This document shows positions 23,275 through 34,625 of a DNA stretch of 64,000 nucleotides, piece after piece; the first letter of the stretch is position 1; every line of letters starts with the position of its first letter. The DNA lies in NCBI GenBank assembly GCA_021234155.1, contig JAJEKV010000051.1, forward strand, positions 8,452,105-8,516,104. The letters are read 5' to 3'. The translations under genes were made by a program, and so were the position numbers. The notes under the pieces were generated by a model. That model had not been told where the DNA came from. It saw nothing but the letters and a program-made list of their open reading frames with translations, and made no database searches. Source of the stretch: Isoetes taiwanensis (lineage: Eukaryota > Streptophyta > Lycopodiopsida > Isoetales > Isoetaceae).

Positions 23275-23645
23275 TCAAATCCGACGGCCAATATGAAAAG
23301 CCCCAAATAAAGGGGGCTCGTGAAGAAGGCTCAGCTCCGGCGTGAGAACAGAGGATGAAAATTTGGGGCTTTTGTTGTGGGCCGTTCATCTCAGAGATGG
23401 ACGGCCGAGATCAATCTGTACCAACATTTTGGTACACCAACAATAGGGATGCTTGGGGAGTTACGAGGTGGCACCGTCTGGACCGTCCATCTCAGAGATG
23501 GACGGCCGAGATCAATCTCTACCAACATTTTGTGGCATCAATCTCTACATCATTTGTGGCATTGCCAACATTTGTGGCACTCAATATAATTGTATATATA
23601 TAGTGATATATATATACAAGTATTTGTACTATGCAGGAGTGTACG
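23275..23645 (-). promoter_or_regulatory. TATA module copy 4 (subtype B)
   Basis: It holds AAAAGCCCCAAATAAAGGGG, CTCCGGCGTGAGAAC (also near 30115 in the exon beside copy 5), two copies of CATCTCAGAGATGGACGGCC each followed by GAGATCAATCT and TACCAACATTTT, a GGTACACCAA phrase, and the core AATATAATTGTATATATATA (23583-23602) followed by GTGATATATATATACAAGTA. The inner block (palindrome plus leader) is itself duplicated with a period of about 100 bases. Confidence 0.65.
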
Positions 23646-23649
23646 AAAT

Positions 23650-23890
23650 CGAATGTACATACATAGGTTCTCTAAGAATCTATTAGGATTCTCCAGGATA
23701 CTGTGAGTATTCCTTAAGATTATATAAAGATCCATTCCAAAGCACACCCAATGTGAATGATATACCTAGGTGGAGTGTATGAAGTTGATTTGTCATTGTG
23801 TGTCAAGCCATTCATGCAAAATTTGATAAAATTCTATGAATTCCCCTCAATTACCTTAAGATCTCTCTTTATTCTAAAAGAGTCTATAGA
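23650..23890. repeat. AGATTC/GGATTCTCC-type degenerate repeat
   Basis: Irregular copies of GATTCTC, AAGATT and AGATC to the right of module copy 4, as found beside copies 3 and 5. It is shorter and less regular than at 1-420. Confidence 0.55.
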
Positions 23891-24540
23891 GATGAGATTT
23901 CTTTTCAATGAACATGTGCAGATGTGAAGATTTGACTTCTCCAATTCTTGGCAAAACTACACGAAAAAACAATGTCAAAATGCAACATTCGATATGCACA
24001 AATGCTTTGGTAGCTTTCTTCTAGATTTTCAGGCACACACTGAGTGGCTTATCATTATGTAAATCATGATAGTTGTTTTTGGTTTTTGGATGCTAACATT
24101 AGCAGTCTGAAATTTTTAAGATAGCTTCAAGAGTCCATAAACACGCTAAATGCATAATATTACATGAACTTAGAGGCTCTAAAACTCGTTGGCATTGCTT
24201 TGGCAGAGTCTTATGACCTTATCTGATTATTAACCACTAATTCATCGTTTTATCTGATTATTGACATGTATATAGCCAAGCTTTTAGCAGGACCCTGCAA
24301 AGGCAGTATTTATGACTCGTATTTGGGGAAGCTTTTCCTTAGATGAGATGGAATTTCAGCCAACTCATTCCCATTCACTCGTTCCCATTCACTCATCTAG
24401 TTAGGGGGTGTCATAGAAACGATAAGTTCGGAATCACAATCAATTCCTTTCTCAAATCCGACTACAGCTGCACAAGCTTTTCTTGCATGTTGTAAATTAT
24501 CTACAAAGAAAAAGAACCCTAGAATAGTTCACTGCATTAA
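23891..24540. other. No gene recognised
   Basis: Intron-like AT-rich sequence. Nothing is recognised except a short direct repeat (CCATTCACTCGTTCCCATTC) near 24370. Confidence 0.4.
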
Positions 24541-24542
24541 TC

Positions 24543-24741
24543 TTAATAGCTACTCCACCTACGGACGTCAACCGAAAGGGGCATGATTCATATATTCATC
24601 AACCTAAAGGGGCATGATTCATATATTCCATTGAGCGTCGTCCTTAATAGCTACTCCACCTATGAACGTCAACCTAAAGGGGCATGATTCATATATTCGT
24701 CAACCTAAAGGGGCATGATTCATATATTCCATTGAGCATCC
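24543..24741. repeat. Two 100-base tandem copies with internal repeats
   Basis: Each copy starts TTAATAGCTACTCCACC and ends CATTGAGC. Inside each are two copies of AAAGGGGCATGATTCATATA, giving four in all. The two large copies differ at a few positions only. Confidence 0.92.
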
Positions 24742-25159
24742 GTTGGAGGCAGGTTAAAAAAATTGGCATGTTATTGGGGTTCAAACATGCTTATGCATTT
24801 AGAGGATCAGTACATTTTAAATGGAATTCTAGATCGAGTTGCGAGCCATCTGCATGTCCATCCATTTTTCAAGTTCTACATGTTTCTGTTAAAATAGGGA
24901 TAACATTAATTCTCTTCTTTTCGTTTGTTCTCTGGATCAAAGAAAGGGCTTCTATTTACATTCATCTTTCAGTTACCAGATTGGCATTGAAGCTAGGATT
25001 CTTACACTTTTTGCTGGAATATTATGTGGCAATATCTTTACATATGAATTTCAGCATAACAAAACTATACAGTACCTTTCATTTGCAGAATTACGTTATG
25101 TAGCATAGAGCACACCATAAGATATACTATAGCTTCAGATTGTGAAACGGTCGCAAATA
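24742..25159. other. Open frame of no recognised family
   Basis: A plus-strand frame (24684-25103) is open for 139 codons and is hydrophobic, but it starts inside the tandem repeat and has no motif I recognise. I regard it as chance. Confidence 0.3.
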
Positions 25160-25850
25160 TATTCACACTTTTTGTTTTAAGAAACAAAAGAGCAGGCCTG
25201 GCCCTTATTTTGTTTCTAAAAGGGCTATCAGTTTTAAGCTCGAAAGTCCTTCAAGGATTTTTTATTCTTTAGCACTAACAAAGTTCGTCATCAACAAAAA
25301 CCTAGTTTGAATTGCTACATGTGGTCATTTGAATATGCATATGCAATTGGAGACCCATGATATGGTGAATGTTATTGAGAACCCATATAGATGGTCATGC
25401 AAGGATGTGTATTGCTCTCACCAGAGCCACACCATAAGATATACTATAGCTTCATATTGCAAAAATTCACACTTTTTGGAAACAAAAAAATATATTCACA
25501 CTTTTTGTTTTAAGAAACAGTTCTAAAAGTCCTTCTTAGCACTAACAAAGTTCATCATCAACAAAAAACCTAGTTTATTTTGTTTCTGGTCATTTGAAAA
25601 AGCAATTGGAGACCCATGATATGGTGAATGTTAAGAGCACCCATAAAGTCCTTCAAGGATTTTTATTCTTTAGCACTAACAAAGTTCATCATCAACAAAA
25701 AAACCTAGTTTGAATTGATGTCCCATGTGGTCATTTGAATATGCATATGCAATTGGAGACCCATGATATGGTGAATGTTATTGAAAAGCACCCATATAGA
25801 TGGTCATGCAAGGATGTGTATTGCATCTTCTCACGAGCCAAATGCACCAT
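25160..25850. repeat. Local repeat cluster, three copies
   Basis: The phrase CAATTGGAGACCCATGATAT with GGTGAATGTTA occurs at about 25345, 25604 and 25752. TTTTTATTCTTTAGCACTAA and TCATCATCAACAAAAA also recur three times. The copies are rearranged and partly truncated relative to one another, so the cluster has a mosaic structure. Confidence 0.88.
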
Positions 25851-27385
25851 CGCTATGACTAAACACCAAAGCACCCATTATTCGCGTCTTGTGTTGATGT
25901 CCCATGCCCCTCAAGGTGCATTCATGTGTTGCTAAATAAAGGGGACTACATTGTTCCTTTCCTTTAATGCTTCAACTTTGTACTTGGAACAAGAAAGAAA
26001 GTGGAAAAAAAAAAAGGAAAATATTGGAAATGGTCTCCTAGGGCATCCAAGCCCACGCCGAGGGCATCTCGATGTCCCCGATTATAATTGTAAAGGTTTG
26101 GCTAGCATACCTAGCGGCAAAAAAAACCCAATAAAATTTTCTTTTTGGGGACAACACAAATGCTTTTTCGCCGGGATCAAATATTTTGCATCTTGTGCAT
26201 GAAATTTTATTCCATGCCCTCGACAAGATGCATGCATTTGTTGCTGCATAGGAAGATGCTCCCAGGGCATCCAAGCTGAGGGATCTCTGTACTATAATTT
26301 AGCTGTCATAATTCTGGCAACTTTATGGTTTTGCTTAAATTTATATACAGACTCTGCCCCTTATCACCTAATGCACAAAAAGTAGAGCTTTCTTCTGTAA
26401 GTTATGGCAATCTCTTCCTAACTGATTGATAAAAAAAGGCTTTCCTGAATCATCTCTAGTGGATGTCAATCTCAACAACTTCAAAAACGTCACCAAACCC
26501 CAGACACATCAAGGAAAAGAAGTTACCCCAGTATCAAGGAACACCAAGGAGAAAAGACCAGGTATCGCAGATCACTTACCTCTGCTATGTTTGCTCACTT
26601 CCAAAAATTAAAAGATTCTGAAAATGTTACCTCACCCTTTTGTCTTGCTTGTTCATGTATTTGTCGCACCAACACCAAAATAATGCTCTCAATAATCTAG
26701 AGCTTCCTTTGCGACTCCAACTCCATCATTCACAACACATTAGGAGGAACCAGAAATGCTAACTTTGAATGTCCTAAATCCAGATACCATAAACCTTCAT
26801 GATAAATTCCATGGCTACGTACTGCAATCAGAATGATAGATTAAGTAATTCCCAATCTACAACCATATCCCGCACATTTGAAAACTGAATGACAAAACCA
26901 TAAATGTCTAGAAATGGTCAGCCAAAAGCAAGCACCAATCTGCTTGCAGCCTCAAGTAAGCATTTGTTGGCTCCTTGCTATGAGAATAGACTGTCTATGC
27001 TGCATATGAGATAGTATCTCAGATACACATTTTGTTAAGAACCGCAATAGATTGCCAAAGTTTGCAATAAATAATTTTAAGCGCATCCACAATGGCCACA
27101 TCTTGATCATGTCCACATTTAATCACTTTTGAATGGATGGGAATGCCCTTTGCTAGAAAACCTCCCAAGCTAGAAAACCTCCCAAGCATCTTGAGAGGTT
27201 TAGACTACAGCAGCTTATTATGCTATGAAACAATAAAAAATGACCAAACATGAGCATGGGTATTGCCTAAAGATGCTACGCAGACTCAAATTTTAGCTGC
27301 TACTAGGATCAAATTAGGAAAAATCGACTATGTTCTTTTCTGGCAACGAATTACTAATGTGCTTTACAACACAGGCCAGAGAACC
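25851..27385. other. No gene recognised
   Basis: Gene-free stretch. The phrase GGGCATCCAAGC appears at both ends of a 240-base segment (about 26040 and 26266). TAGAAAACCTCCCAAGC is repeated back to back near 27157-27190. Confidence 0.4.
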
Positions 27386-27458
27386 TCACGGACCAGAAAT
27401 GATGAAACTGCTGCCACATAAATGATGGTCATTTGCCAGGACCCCAAGAGATAGGACT

Positions 27459-27707
27459 TCAAAATCTGCAACTGATGCATGCAATTTTAATGTGGAGACA
27501 AAGCAAAGCACAAAGAAATCTAACCTGCACTCCATGCCGTTGAAGAACCTCACAAAGAACCTGCTGATGGAGTGCTTCTTGCAGTAAATAAAAGAATGTT
27601 GTTGCAACCTTTGTCCGTGATAATCTGGCGCAGCCAGAGGAAATCACTGGAAAAGGTGTTTTTTCTTGTCCGAGATTGCACATGGCAAAGTGAGGCACCA
27701 AATTCAC
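27459..27707 (-). CDS. Possible exon, family uncertain
   Basis: Minus-strand frame with ARLSRTKVATTFFYLLQEAL and HQQVLCEVLQRHGVQ, followed by a possible donor (CAG|GTTAGA). The RTK-A---FF--L pattern recalls the C-terminal winged-helix part of kleisin (RAD21/REC8-type) cohesin subunits, which bind the SMC1 head, but the match is weak and from memory. No neighbouring exon was identified. Confidence 0.25.
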   Translation of the reverse strand: MNLVPHFAMCNLGQEKTPFPVISSGCARLSRTKVATTFFYLLQEALHQQVLCEVLQRHGVQVRFLCALLCLHIKIACISCRF

Positions 27708-28012
27708 AATCTAATGGGGATGCAACCTAATTGCCCTTATCGAGCCACAGCCATTGACAGAGCCACAATTATCAATCAATAAATGCAGAAGACTTCCTTC
27801 AAATCCTTTAATTGACGAGAATAGACATGGCATGGGCAGAACAGCACTTTGGATCAATTAGGGACTGAATCAGTTCAAAGTTACGCAGCACTGCATGTAG
27901 ATCTAGAAGCCCTGCTAGTTTGAGCAGGCCTACATGCTAACTTATCTGCATTTTTTCATATTATTAGACTACTCAGTTATGAAATACAAAACATGTGCTT
28001 GTATATCTATTT

Positions 28013-28512
28013 TCCAAAACAAACCTTGTCAATTAGATCCGGTGGAGGAACTTGTCTCATTTGAGAATTTGCAAGAAGAAGACTAAATGCTCGCTTTGAT
28101 TTTTAACATTTTTCTTCTGGAGATGGAAAATAAGCACGTCAAATTGCAAAATAATGGCAAATAATGCCATTCCAGTAAATATGCAGGGGCTTCCTAAGCT
28201 CGCCAACACTTTGCAAGGAGGCCACAGCTATCGGCACCTATAGTAGACATGTCTCCATTACAATTACCTGCAAATCGGAAGCTTCCACAACATATAGTTC
28301 TCACATGCATAGAAAAGCCTAAGGTACCTCCATTTGATCCCAAGTTTAAAGATTTTGCTTAGAAGAATAGAAGTGAGTTATGTTTCCAAAACAAACCTTG
28401 TCAATTAGATCCGGTGGAGGAACCTGTCTCATTTGAGAATTTGCAAGAAGAAGACTAAATGCTCACTTTGATTTTTAACATTTTTCTTCTAAAGATGCAA
28501 AATAAGCACGTA
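28013..28512. repeat. Two-copy direct repeat, about 150 bases
   Basis: TTTCCAAAACAAACCTTGTC with ATCCGGTGGAGGAAC and the following 100 bases occur at about 28013-28140 and 28384-28510. The copies are highly similar. CACCTATAGTAGACATGTCT near 28237 recurs at 28521, extending the duplication with a gap. Confidence 0.88.
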
Positions 28513-29730
28513 AGGAGGCCACCTATAGTAGACATGTCTCCAGCTGAGTAACATGAGTTGATCAGGACTCTTAAGGCAGCAAGCTGTAACTGAATATCAA
28601 AGCCCATAAGGCAGGTCCTGCAACAATATGCTTCCATGAGGTGTTTAAAATGGCAATCATCTGAAGCTGCATTAGGCAATACATGCATTAGAATGATAAA
28701 AATGACGACTCAAGAATTGCAAACGAACCCATCATAGCCTAACATTACCCCAGTGCTTTGAATATAGAACTCACAACATAACACATGCAAAGCAGACCTT
28801 TAAAACTCACACCATAACATGTCCATTTGGGAGTCAGCCTTTATATAGCTTAGCATGTCCACCACTTCCCACTGGATTATTTGCCAAATGATTCACTCTG
28901 AAGATATTCTTTGCGGAAAGATATTCTTTTGCGGCCATTCATTACCTTTGACAACAAGATGCAAAATGATAGGGAAGAACTCGAGATAAAACATGCAAAT
29001 TTGTGCATATCTTACATCCTAATTTCTCTTCATTCAAAAATAAAGACATGAATTGCAATGGCCGCATCCTTTGTATTCTCGCTTCTAGTAGATCGATGCT
29101 CAAAATGACAAAATCCATCTTATGCTTATGAAAATCAAATAGAAACATTAATCGAGAAATGCGTAATAGCCGTATAAAAATCAACCAGTGACATCGTCAC
29201 TTGGGAGAACTCCCCGGCTACTTTGAGATGTAATGTTTGGGTCTCGACTCATAAAGAAAACGAAAAAGAAAAATCCCTTCCATAACTCGCCATAGTCGCT
29301 ACCATCAGCCGCCAATGCAAGCAAATAAACGTAATAGAATTAAAGGAAGACTTTTACACGCCCTCTCATTATAGAGCAGAGCTCCAATTCCGTCATATTT
29401 GGCCCAGATTTAAAATTACCATAAAGAACCGATCACGAGCAAGAGTCTTGATCAACATTTCCTTTCCAATTGCGTAAAACGAAATGCTAATAAGAACAGA
29501 GCGATTGAACAAAGATTTAGTACATAAATAGGAGCAAATGCAGGAATAATTCTAGATCGGTAATCGCCTCGTAACAAAATTGTTCGCCATGAAACCAAAG
29601 GGTAACTTAGAAAGCAATGCTAAACCAACCTCAACATTATGCTCATCCCAACGAAGGATTCCCCTCTAACTCGAAATGTGGAGCAAAGGCACGGTCCTTT
29701 TGATTGAGAAAATCCTAAGGACCGATAGGA
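28513..29730. other. No gene recognised
   Basis: Nothing coding is recognised in this stretch. TATTCTTTGCGGAAAGATATTC near 28905 is a small local duplication. Confidence 0.4.
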
Positions 29731-30168
29731 TCAGATATTCGATTCTTTCAAGGGTTTTAGAGCTTGCTTTCTATCTCGCCTTCCAACTCCAAGAATAACC
29801 GACATTTCTAAGGAAGCAAAACCGCGGGTCTTCTTCATCGTCGGACGCTCTAGCTCTTCTATAGCCGCACGTAATAGATCGAAAGAGGAGCAAGGTTCTA
29901 ACAAAATCGTTTCTTCTAGGATTTTTGCGGACCACGGATGAACTGTGAAGAAGGCGGCAAGATAGGCGCCAAATTCAACCATTTTTGCGCCAATATTTGC
30001 GCAGATCGTCACATCGCTAAAATGAGGAGCCATCGAACGGTAAGCGAAACTCCAATGGCGCCCACATTGCCGCCATAATACGTAATAATCTAAGAAATCC
30101 AAGTTTCGAGCTCGCTCCGGCGTGAGAACGAGGAGGATTTCAATTTGGCGCTTTAGGATCAATCGCAA
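29731..30168 (-). CDS. 145-codon frame downstream of module copy 5
   Basis: One of the longest uninterrupted frames beside a module. It begins MRLILKRQIEILLVLTPERA and includes YYVLWRQCGRHWSFAYRSM and EELERPTMKKTRGFASLEM, ending KPLKESNI. It has no signal peptide, repeat or domain I recognise. It starts within 20 bases of the module, so part of its 5' end may be module sequence (the LTPERA codons overlap the CTCCGGCGTGAGAAC phrase shared with copy 4). It may be a first exon or a chance frame. Confidence 0.3.
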   Translation of the reverse strand: MRLILKRQIEILLVLTPERARNLDFLDYYVLWRQCGRHWSFAYRSMAPHFSDVTICANIGAKMVEFGAYLAAFFTVHPWSAKILEETILLEPCSSFDLLRAAIEELERPTMKKTRGFASLEMSVILGVGRRDRKQALKPLKESNI

Positions 30169-30375
30169 ATCTAATTGCCGAAAACAAAAGCCCCAAATAA
30201 AGGGGCTCCAAATCTAACGGTCGAAAATAAAAGCCCCAAATAAAGGGGCTTTCGGTGGTGGCGAACGCGGGCCGGCCCAGATCGGAGATGGACGGCCGTG
30301 ATTCAAAGATCTACATTCAATATAATTGTATATATATACAGTATGTGTACTATAAGGGGTGTACTGGAGACGAAA
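30169..30375 (-). promoter_or_regulatory. TATA module copy 5 (short, mixed)
   Basis: Two copies of AAAAGCCCCAAATAAAGGGG (about 30187 and 30231), GGGCCGGCCCAGATCGGAGA with TGGACGGCCGTGATTCAAAG, and the core AATATAATTGTATATATATA (30319-30338) followed by CAGTATGTGTACTATAAGGG. It is shorter than the other copies and has only a half palindrome. Confidence 0.6.
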
Positions 30376-30379
30376 TACG

Positions 30380-30545
30380 CACGTAAGTTTCTATAAGATT
30401 TTTAAGTTTATCAAAGATTCCATTAAGACTATCCAATATTTTGGGAATATTCTTTAAGATTCTTCGAGAGTTTCTAGAGATATATTAACATTCCCCAAGC
30501 TACTGGAGTATTCCTTAAGATTATTCAAAAAATCATTGCAAACCA
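30380..30545. repeat. AGATTC/AAGATT-type degenerate repeat
   Basis: Irregular AGATT, AAGATT and ATTCC units to the right of module copy 5, matching the arrangement beside copies 3 and 4. Confidence 0.55.
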
Positions 30546-30580
30546 CACCCTCCCTTAAGATCCCTACAAAACAATGCCAA

Positions 30581-31095
30581 AATACGCCCTACACGCTTCA
30601 AGTTTCTAGCAATGCGTAACCTCAACTCAAGGGCTAACACCTTTTTACTACCAACTATCAAGGGAGCACATGGCTTAACGGTTATTGGCGTGATTGTCGC
30701 CAAATTTTCAACTTATTCTGCAAGTCGTAGTATTGTCACCAAATTCTCAAAATATTGTGAAAGTGAAATTTGAGCTTAAATAGATCAAGATTCAAAGTTG
30801 AGTGTCAAAAATTAAGTTAGAAGAAGTCAATACGCCCCGCACATTTTAAGTTTTCGGCAATGCGGAACCTCAACTTAAGAGCTAAGACCTTTTTATTACC
30901 AACTTTCAAGGGAGAACATGGTCAAAGAAGTTATTATGATTGTCGCCAAATTTTCAAATTATTCTGCATCTTGTAGTATTGTCACCAAATTCTCAAATTA
31001 TTCTGCAATTGTCATCTGAAAGTGAATTTTGAGCTTAAATAGGTCAGTATCTAAAGTTGAGTGTCAAAAATTAAGTTCGAAGAAGTCAATATAAT
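30581..31095. repeat. Two-copy tandem repeat, about 248-base period
   Basis: Each copy starts AATACGCCC(C/T)(A/G)CAC and includes CTTTTTA(C/T)TACCAACT, GATTGTCGCCAAATTTTCAA and GTATTGTCACCAAATTCTCA, ending GTTGAGTGTCAAAAATTAAG. The end phrase is also found alone at about 9865, and GCTTAAATAGATCAG at about 15890. These are parts of the repeat family that accompanies the modules. Confidence 0.88.
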
Positions 31096-34000
31096 AGTGG
31101 AAGTTGGATTGATCAACAATGCCATATATAGATTTATATAATTGTCTACTAGTCATTTAACAATCTATAACAAGTAATCATTGGTAAATCTCAAAATTCT
31201 ATTTGCTTACATCGAATATCATAATCCACTAATTTATTGCTATCACAGGGTGAATCCAAAAGTGTGTCTTTTAATTTTACCTTCTCAATTATCTCAATTG
31301 TCCTGACAAATGGGAGTATGCATCTAGACCAAAGTCACAAAGTTTTCAATTAAATCCCTCGCCTAATAGCCATTCGATTCCTAATTCAAAAAGCATATAG
31401 AATATTGGGGACGTAGAAGTTTAGGAAAGTTTACGAAAAGTCGCAACATAATATACATTGGTGTTCTCAAAAGACATATACTTTGAATCTCTATGGTAAC
31501 AATGTCTCAATCTCTATGATAAACCCAAAAGCATTAGCAAGAACCACAAAGATTATTGTAGCACATTCGAGTACATATATTTAATGGCCCCCAACCATCA
31601 ATAATATGAAGAGCAAACCCTATAGTAGACATGCTTGCTAATACTAATTTGATTAAAATAAGGGTACTATGCAGCGCACAAACCCTACACAAACAATGCA
31701 CAAAAAAATCCACAAATAACCTTGCAATCAAGGACTCGTTATTATTTGACTTATTTGAACCACTCTAGCAAAGGTGGCTATCTTTCATGCTAATACATGA
31801 AGTTACTCAAATCAAGAACGTAAGTTATTATATGCTTTTAAGCTAGCTCTTTCTCTCATTATTTAAGATCTAAAAGAAAATCTTTTCTTTTGTTTTGCAC
31901 CACCGTGTATTATTCCATAATCGCATTGTGTACAATTCATGACATTCAATGTCAAAACTAAAATAAAGTTCTTATCGACATCAAAAAGAGCTGCAGGGTT
32001 TGTACACAAGCTTGATTTCCAAAGTTAAGTCAAGCGTACCACAACAAAAACCACCATGAGAGCCCTTGCAATTGCTAAAAATTCAAGGGAGACTCGATAG
32101 TTGCAAAAAGGCCATCTTGAAGGGCTTCTCTGCGAGAACATTATACCTTTTACAGCTGGTGGATTAGTGAATCACCAAATTTTGATGTCTGGACATAAAC
32201 TTCAGTAGCCTACATTTTTTTTTGTCTTCAAAGCTATGCCGAAATTAGATGTGGGTCTTCTTGCCATGAAAAACATATAAGCCAAGTTAAACAGGCCAAG
32301 TTTTGTGCTTCCTTTAGCAACCATCTTTCCATGGCGTTCTTTAGATCAATTAAATTCAGTGATTCCCACAATAGACACCATAAGTGCATTTAGTGGCTAT
32401 CCCCATAGAGTTCTATTCAGATTTAGTTGCATTGCTAGAAACAAAAAAACGAGAGATAGCTGATAAAATACCATGTGTATCCACACTTCAGATCTATATA
32501 AACTTGTCTATTTATACCAGCATTTGGTGGGAGGCAAGAATATTTTTTGCAAGTAACAATTTTTTTTGCATGCTTACTATATTGTGGCAAATTTTAAACC
32601 TCAATTGCGATGTATCTAAGATATAAGGAAATTGTGATGTATCCAAGATATAGAACCTCAAGTTTGTCAAATCATAAGTCCAAACATAGAATTGTAAGTC
32701 CGATTGATTGTCTCAATTTAGAAGGGTTGACTCTGATAGAATTTTGAATTTAACTGATAGAGATTGTATCATCGACTCTAAACACATAAAAAGTTATCGA
32801 ATCAAAGAGGACATTTGAAAATGCTTAAACATTTATCCATTGTCAACCTTGTTCCTGAGGTAATTTGTAACTCACCTTTTAAAGTGAAACCATGCCATTG
32901 CATTAGGTCTGCACTGGCTTTGCATTGGGTCCTAATCTGCAAAATGAATGACTATGAAAAATAAACATTGCCCTAATGCTACAATCTCTTTGCTATATTA
33001 AACTCCATTCAAGCAAAGATGCACTTATCTAACACTAGCTTTGAGCAAAGGACAAGTTACTTTTCATCTATTATAAAGTGATCTTAGAACATGGCCATTG
33101 AATCCATATCATGACTTCACAATCTGCTCCCACCCATATAAGAATATGACATGTTCAACAAGGAAAATGTCACAAGACGTTCAACTGTCGTTCAAATAAT
33201 AAACACGACCACCTATCTGCATGCACTAGAGTGACATAGGAATAAATATCGGAGATAATCAGAACCAAGCAATAAATAAATCATTTGTGTAATCGATGTT
33301 CGTGAAATATGCCTCATTCATTTTGACTTGGTCTTGGCATGTCAAATCAACTGTACAACCAGATGCTTCAAGATACTCAAGAACGTAACTTACTATGCCT
33401 AAGTCTTGGGTATCATCAACAGAACGTAAGTCTTGATTGTGCTGCTCATACCCTTGCACTAGTATTCCATCAAACAATATCTTCAACTGTCAATTCATAA
33501 AAGATCACACATCTCTATTTCATTGCTTCCTACCTTATAACTAGAATAGCTTCAAAAAGCTTGAAAATGCAGCACCGAAGATCCATCATACTCAGAAGTT
33601 TCTGAATGGCCAAGAAAGGACTATTGTTTCATCATAAAAAAACAATTGTGCTCCTGCAAACCGCAAGTAAAAAGACCATCAGATTCCATGGATAAAATAC
33701 ACAAAGAAATCACTAGTGGCTTGGATATGGCTGCACAATATCTTCTTGCCCATTTGGGAGTAATAGTGTGTAAGAGCGCGACTTTACTACGCAATAAGTC
33801 ATCACAGGGCCATTAAGCACATCTTAATTGAGGCTATAATTAAAAGTTTGGGAGCTGTCTAATTCTGCCTTTCAAATCCAAGAGTGCATTGTCCTCTCGG
33901 AGCAATTATCGTAATTACTATACCATTCTCATTTTCTCGTGTCATATGACATGGCCGAGGTAAACCTGTCGACTGGTTTTACTTCATGAGGAGGTGGCTG

Positions 34001-34376
34001 CAGACCCAAATTGGCTCGTAGTATATAAAAAGCTAGGCTGGTGGCAAAAAGTTGCATTGGTCGCTAGTAAACATTGCCCACTTTGGCAGCACTAGATGTT
34101 AATGAAGCATTTTACATTCCATCATGATATTATAAGTATGCTAATTCTATTTACATAAATATTTCGGCATTACACTATGTATACACAACATTTAGCAAAA
34201 AAACTTCTTCCAAAATCCTCAAACCGTTTCAAATGCTAAACTTAAAAGGTCACCAGTATAAAGGATTATCATTTTGCCTCTTTCTAGATCAAGATGTATT
34301 TGGTAGATAGTAAGCAAGATCATGCATAACATTCCACCGGGTGTCAAATTGCAAGTTGAACATCAAATTTGTGCCC
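31096..34376. other. Long gene-free stretch
   Basis: AT-rich, intron-like. A minus-strand frame at 33486-33259 (VSYVLEYLEASGCTVDLTCQ) is protein-like but unidentified. Nothing else is recognised. Confidence 0.4.
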
Positions 34377-34625
34377 TCACGGAACCATCCAATGCATCCA
34401 AGCATATGATTTATGCAAAGTTAAGATGTTGCCGTTGAGCTCCATTTCTCTAGAAACCTTGAGCATCTCTTCGCAATGGTTTCGGAGGGCATAATTACTA
34501 ACCATTGATGGTCCATGAGACTGCATTTTGCTTGGGCAGCCTGTCAAATATTCCCCGTGTTTCCTTCGTAATTCCACATTTACCATAAGTAGTCACAACG
34601 CCATGTACCAAAGGTGACGTCTGAG
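34377..34625 (-). pseudogene. PPR fragment
   Basis: Reading from about 34620 gives VHGVVTTYGKCGITKETRGI, then FDRLPKQNAVSWTING, and after a frame change NYALRNHCEEMLKVSREMEL. This is part of two consecutive PPR repeats (the Y-KCG… and …VSW--I signature). At least one frameshift separates the two halves. It is the third PPR relic in the window, again on the minus strand. Confidence 0.6.

Noticed and set aside
24684-25103. 139-codon plus-strand gene
   Set aside because: Starts within a tandem repeat, no domain, low-complexity hydrophobic translation and no partner exons.
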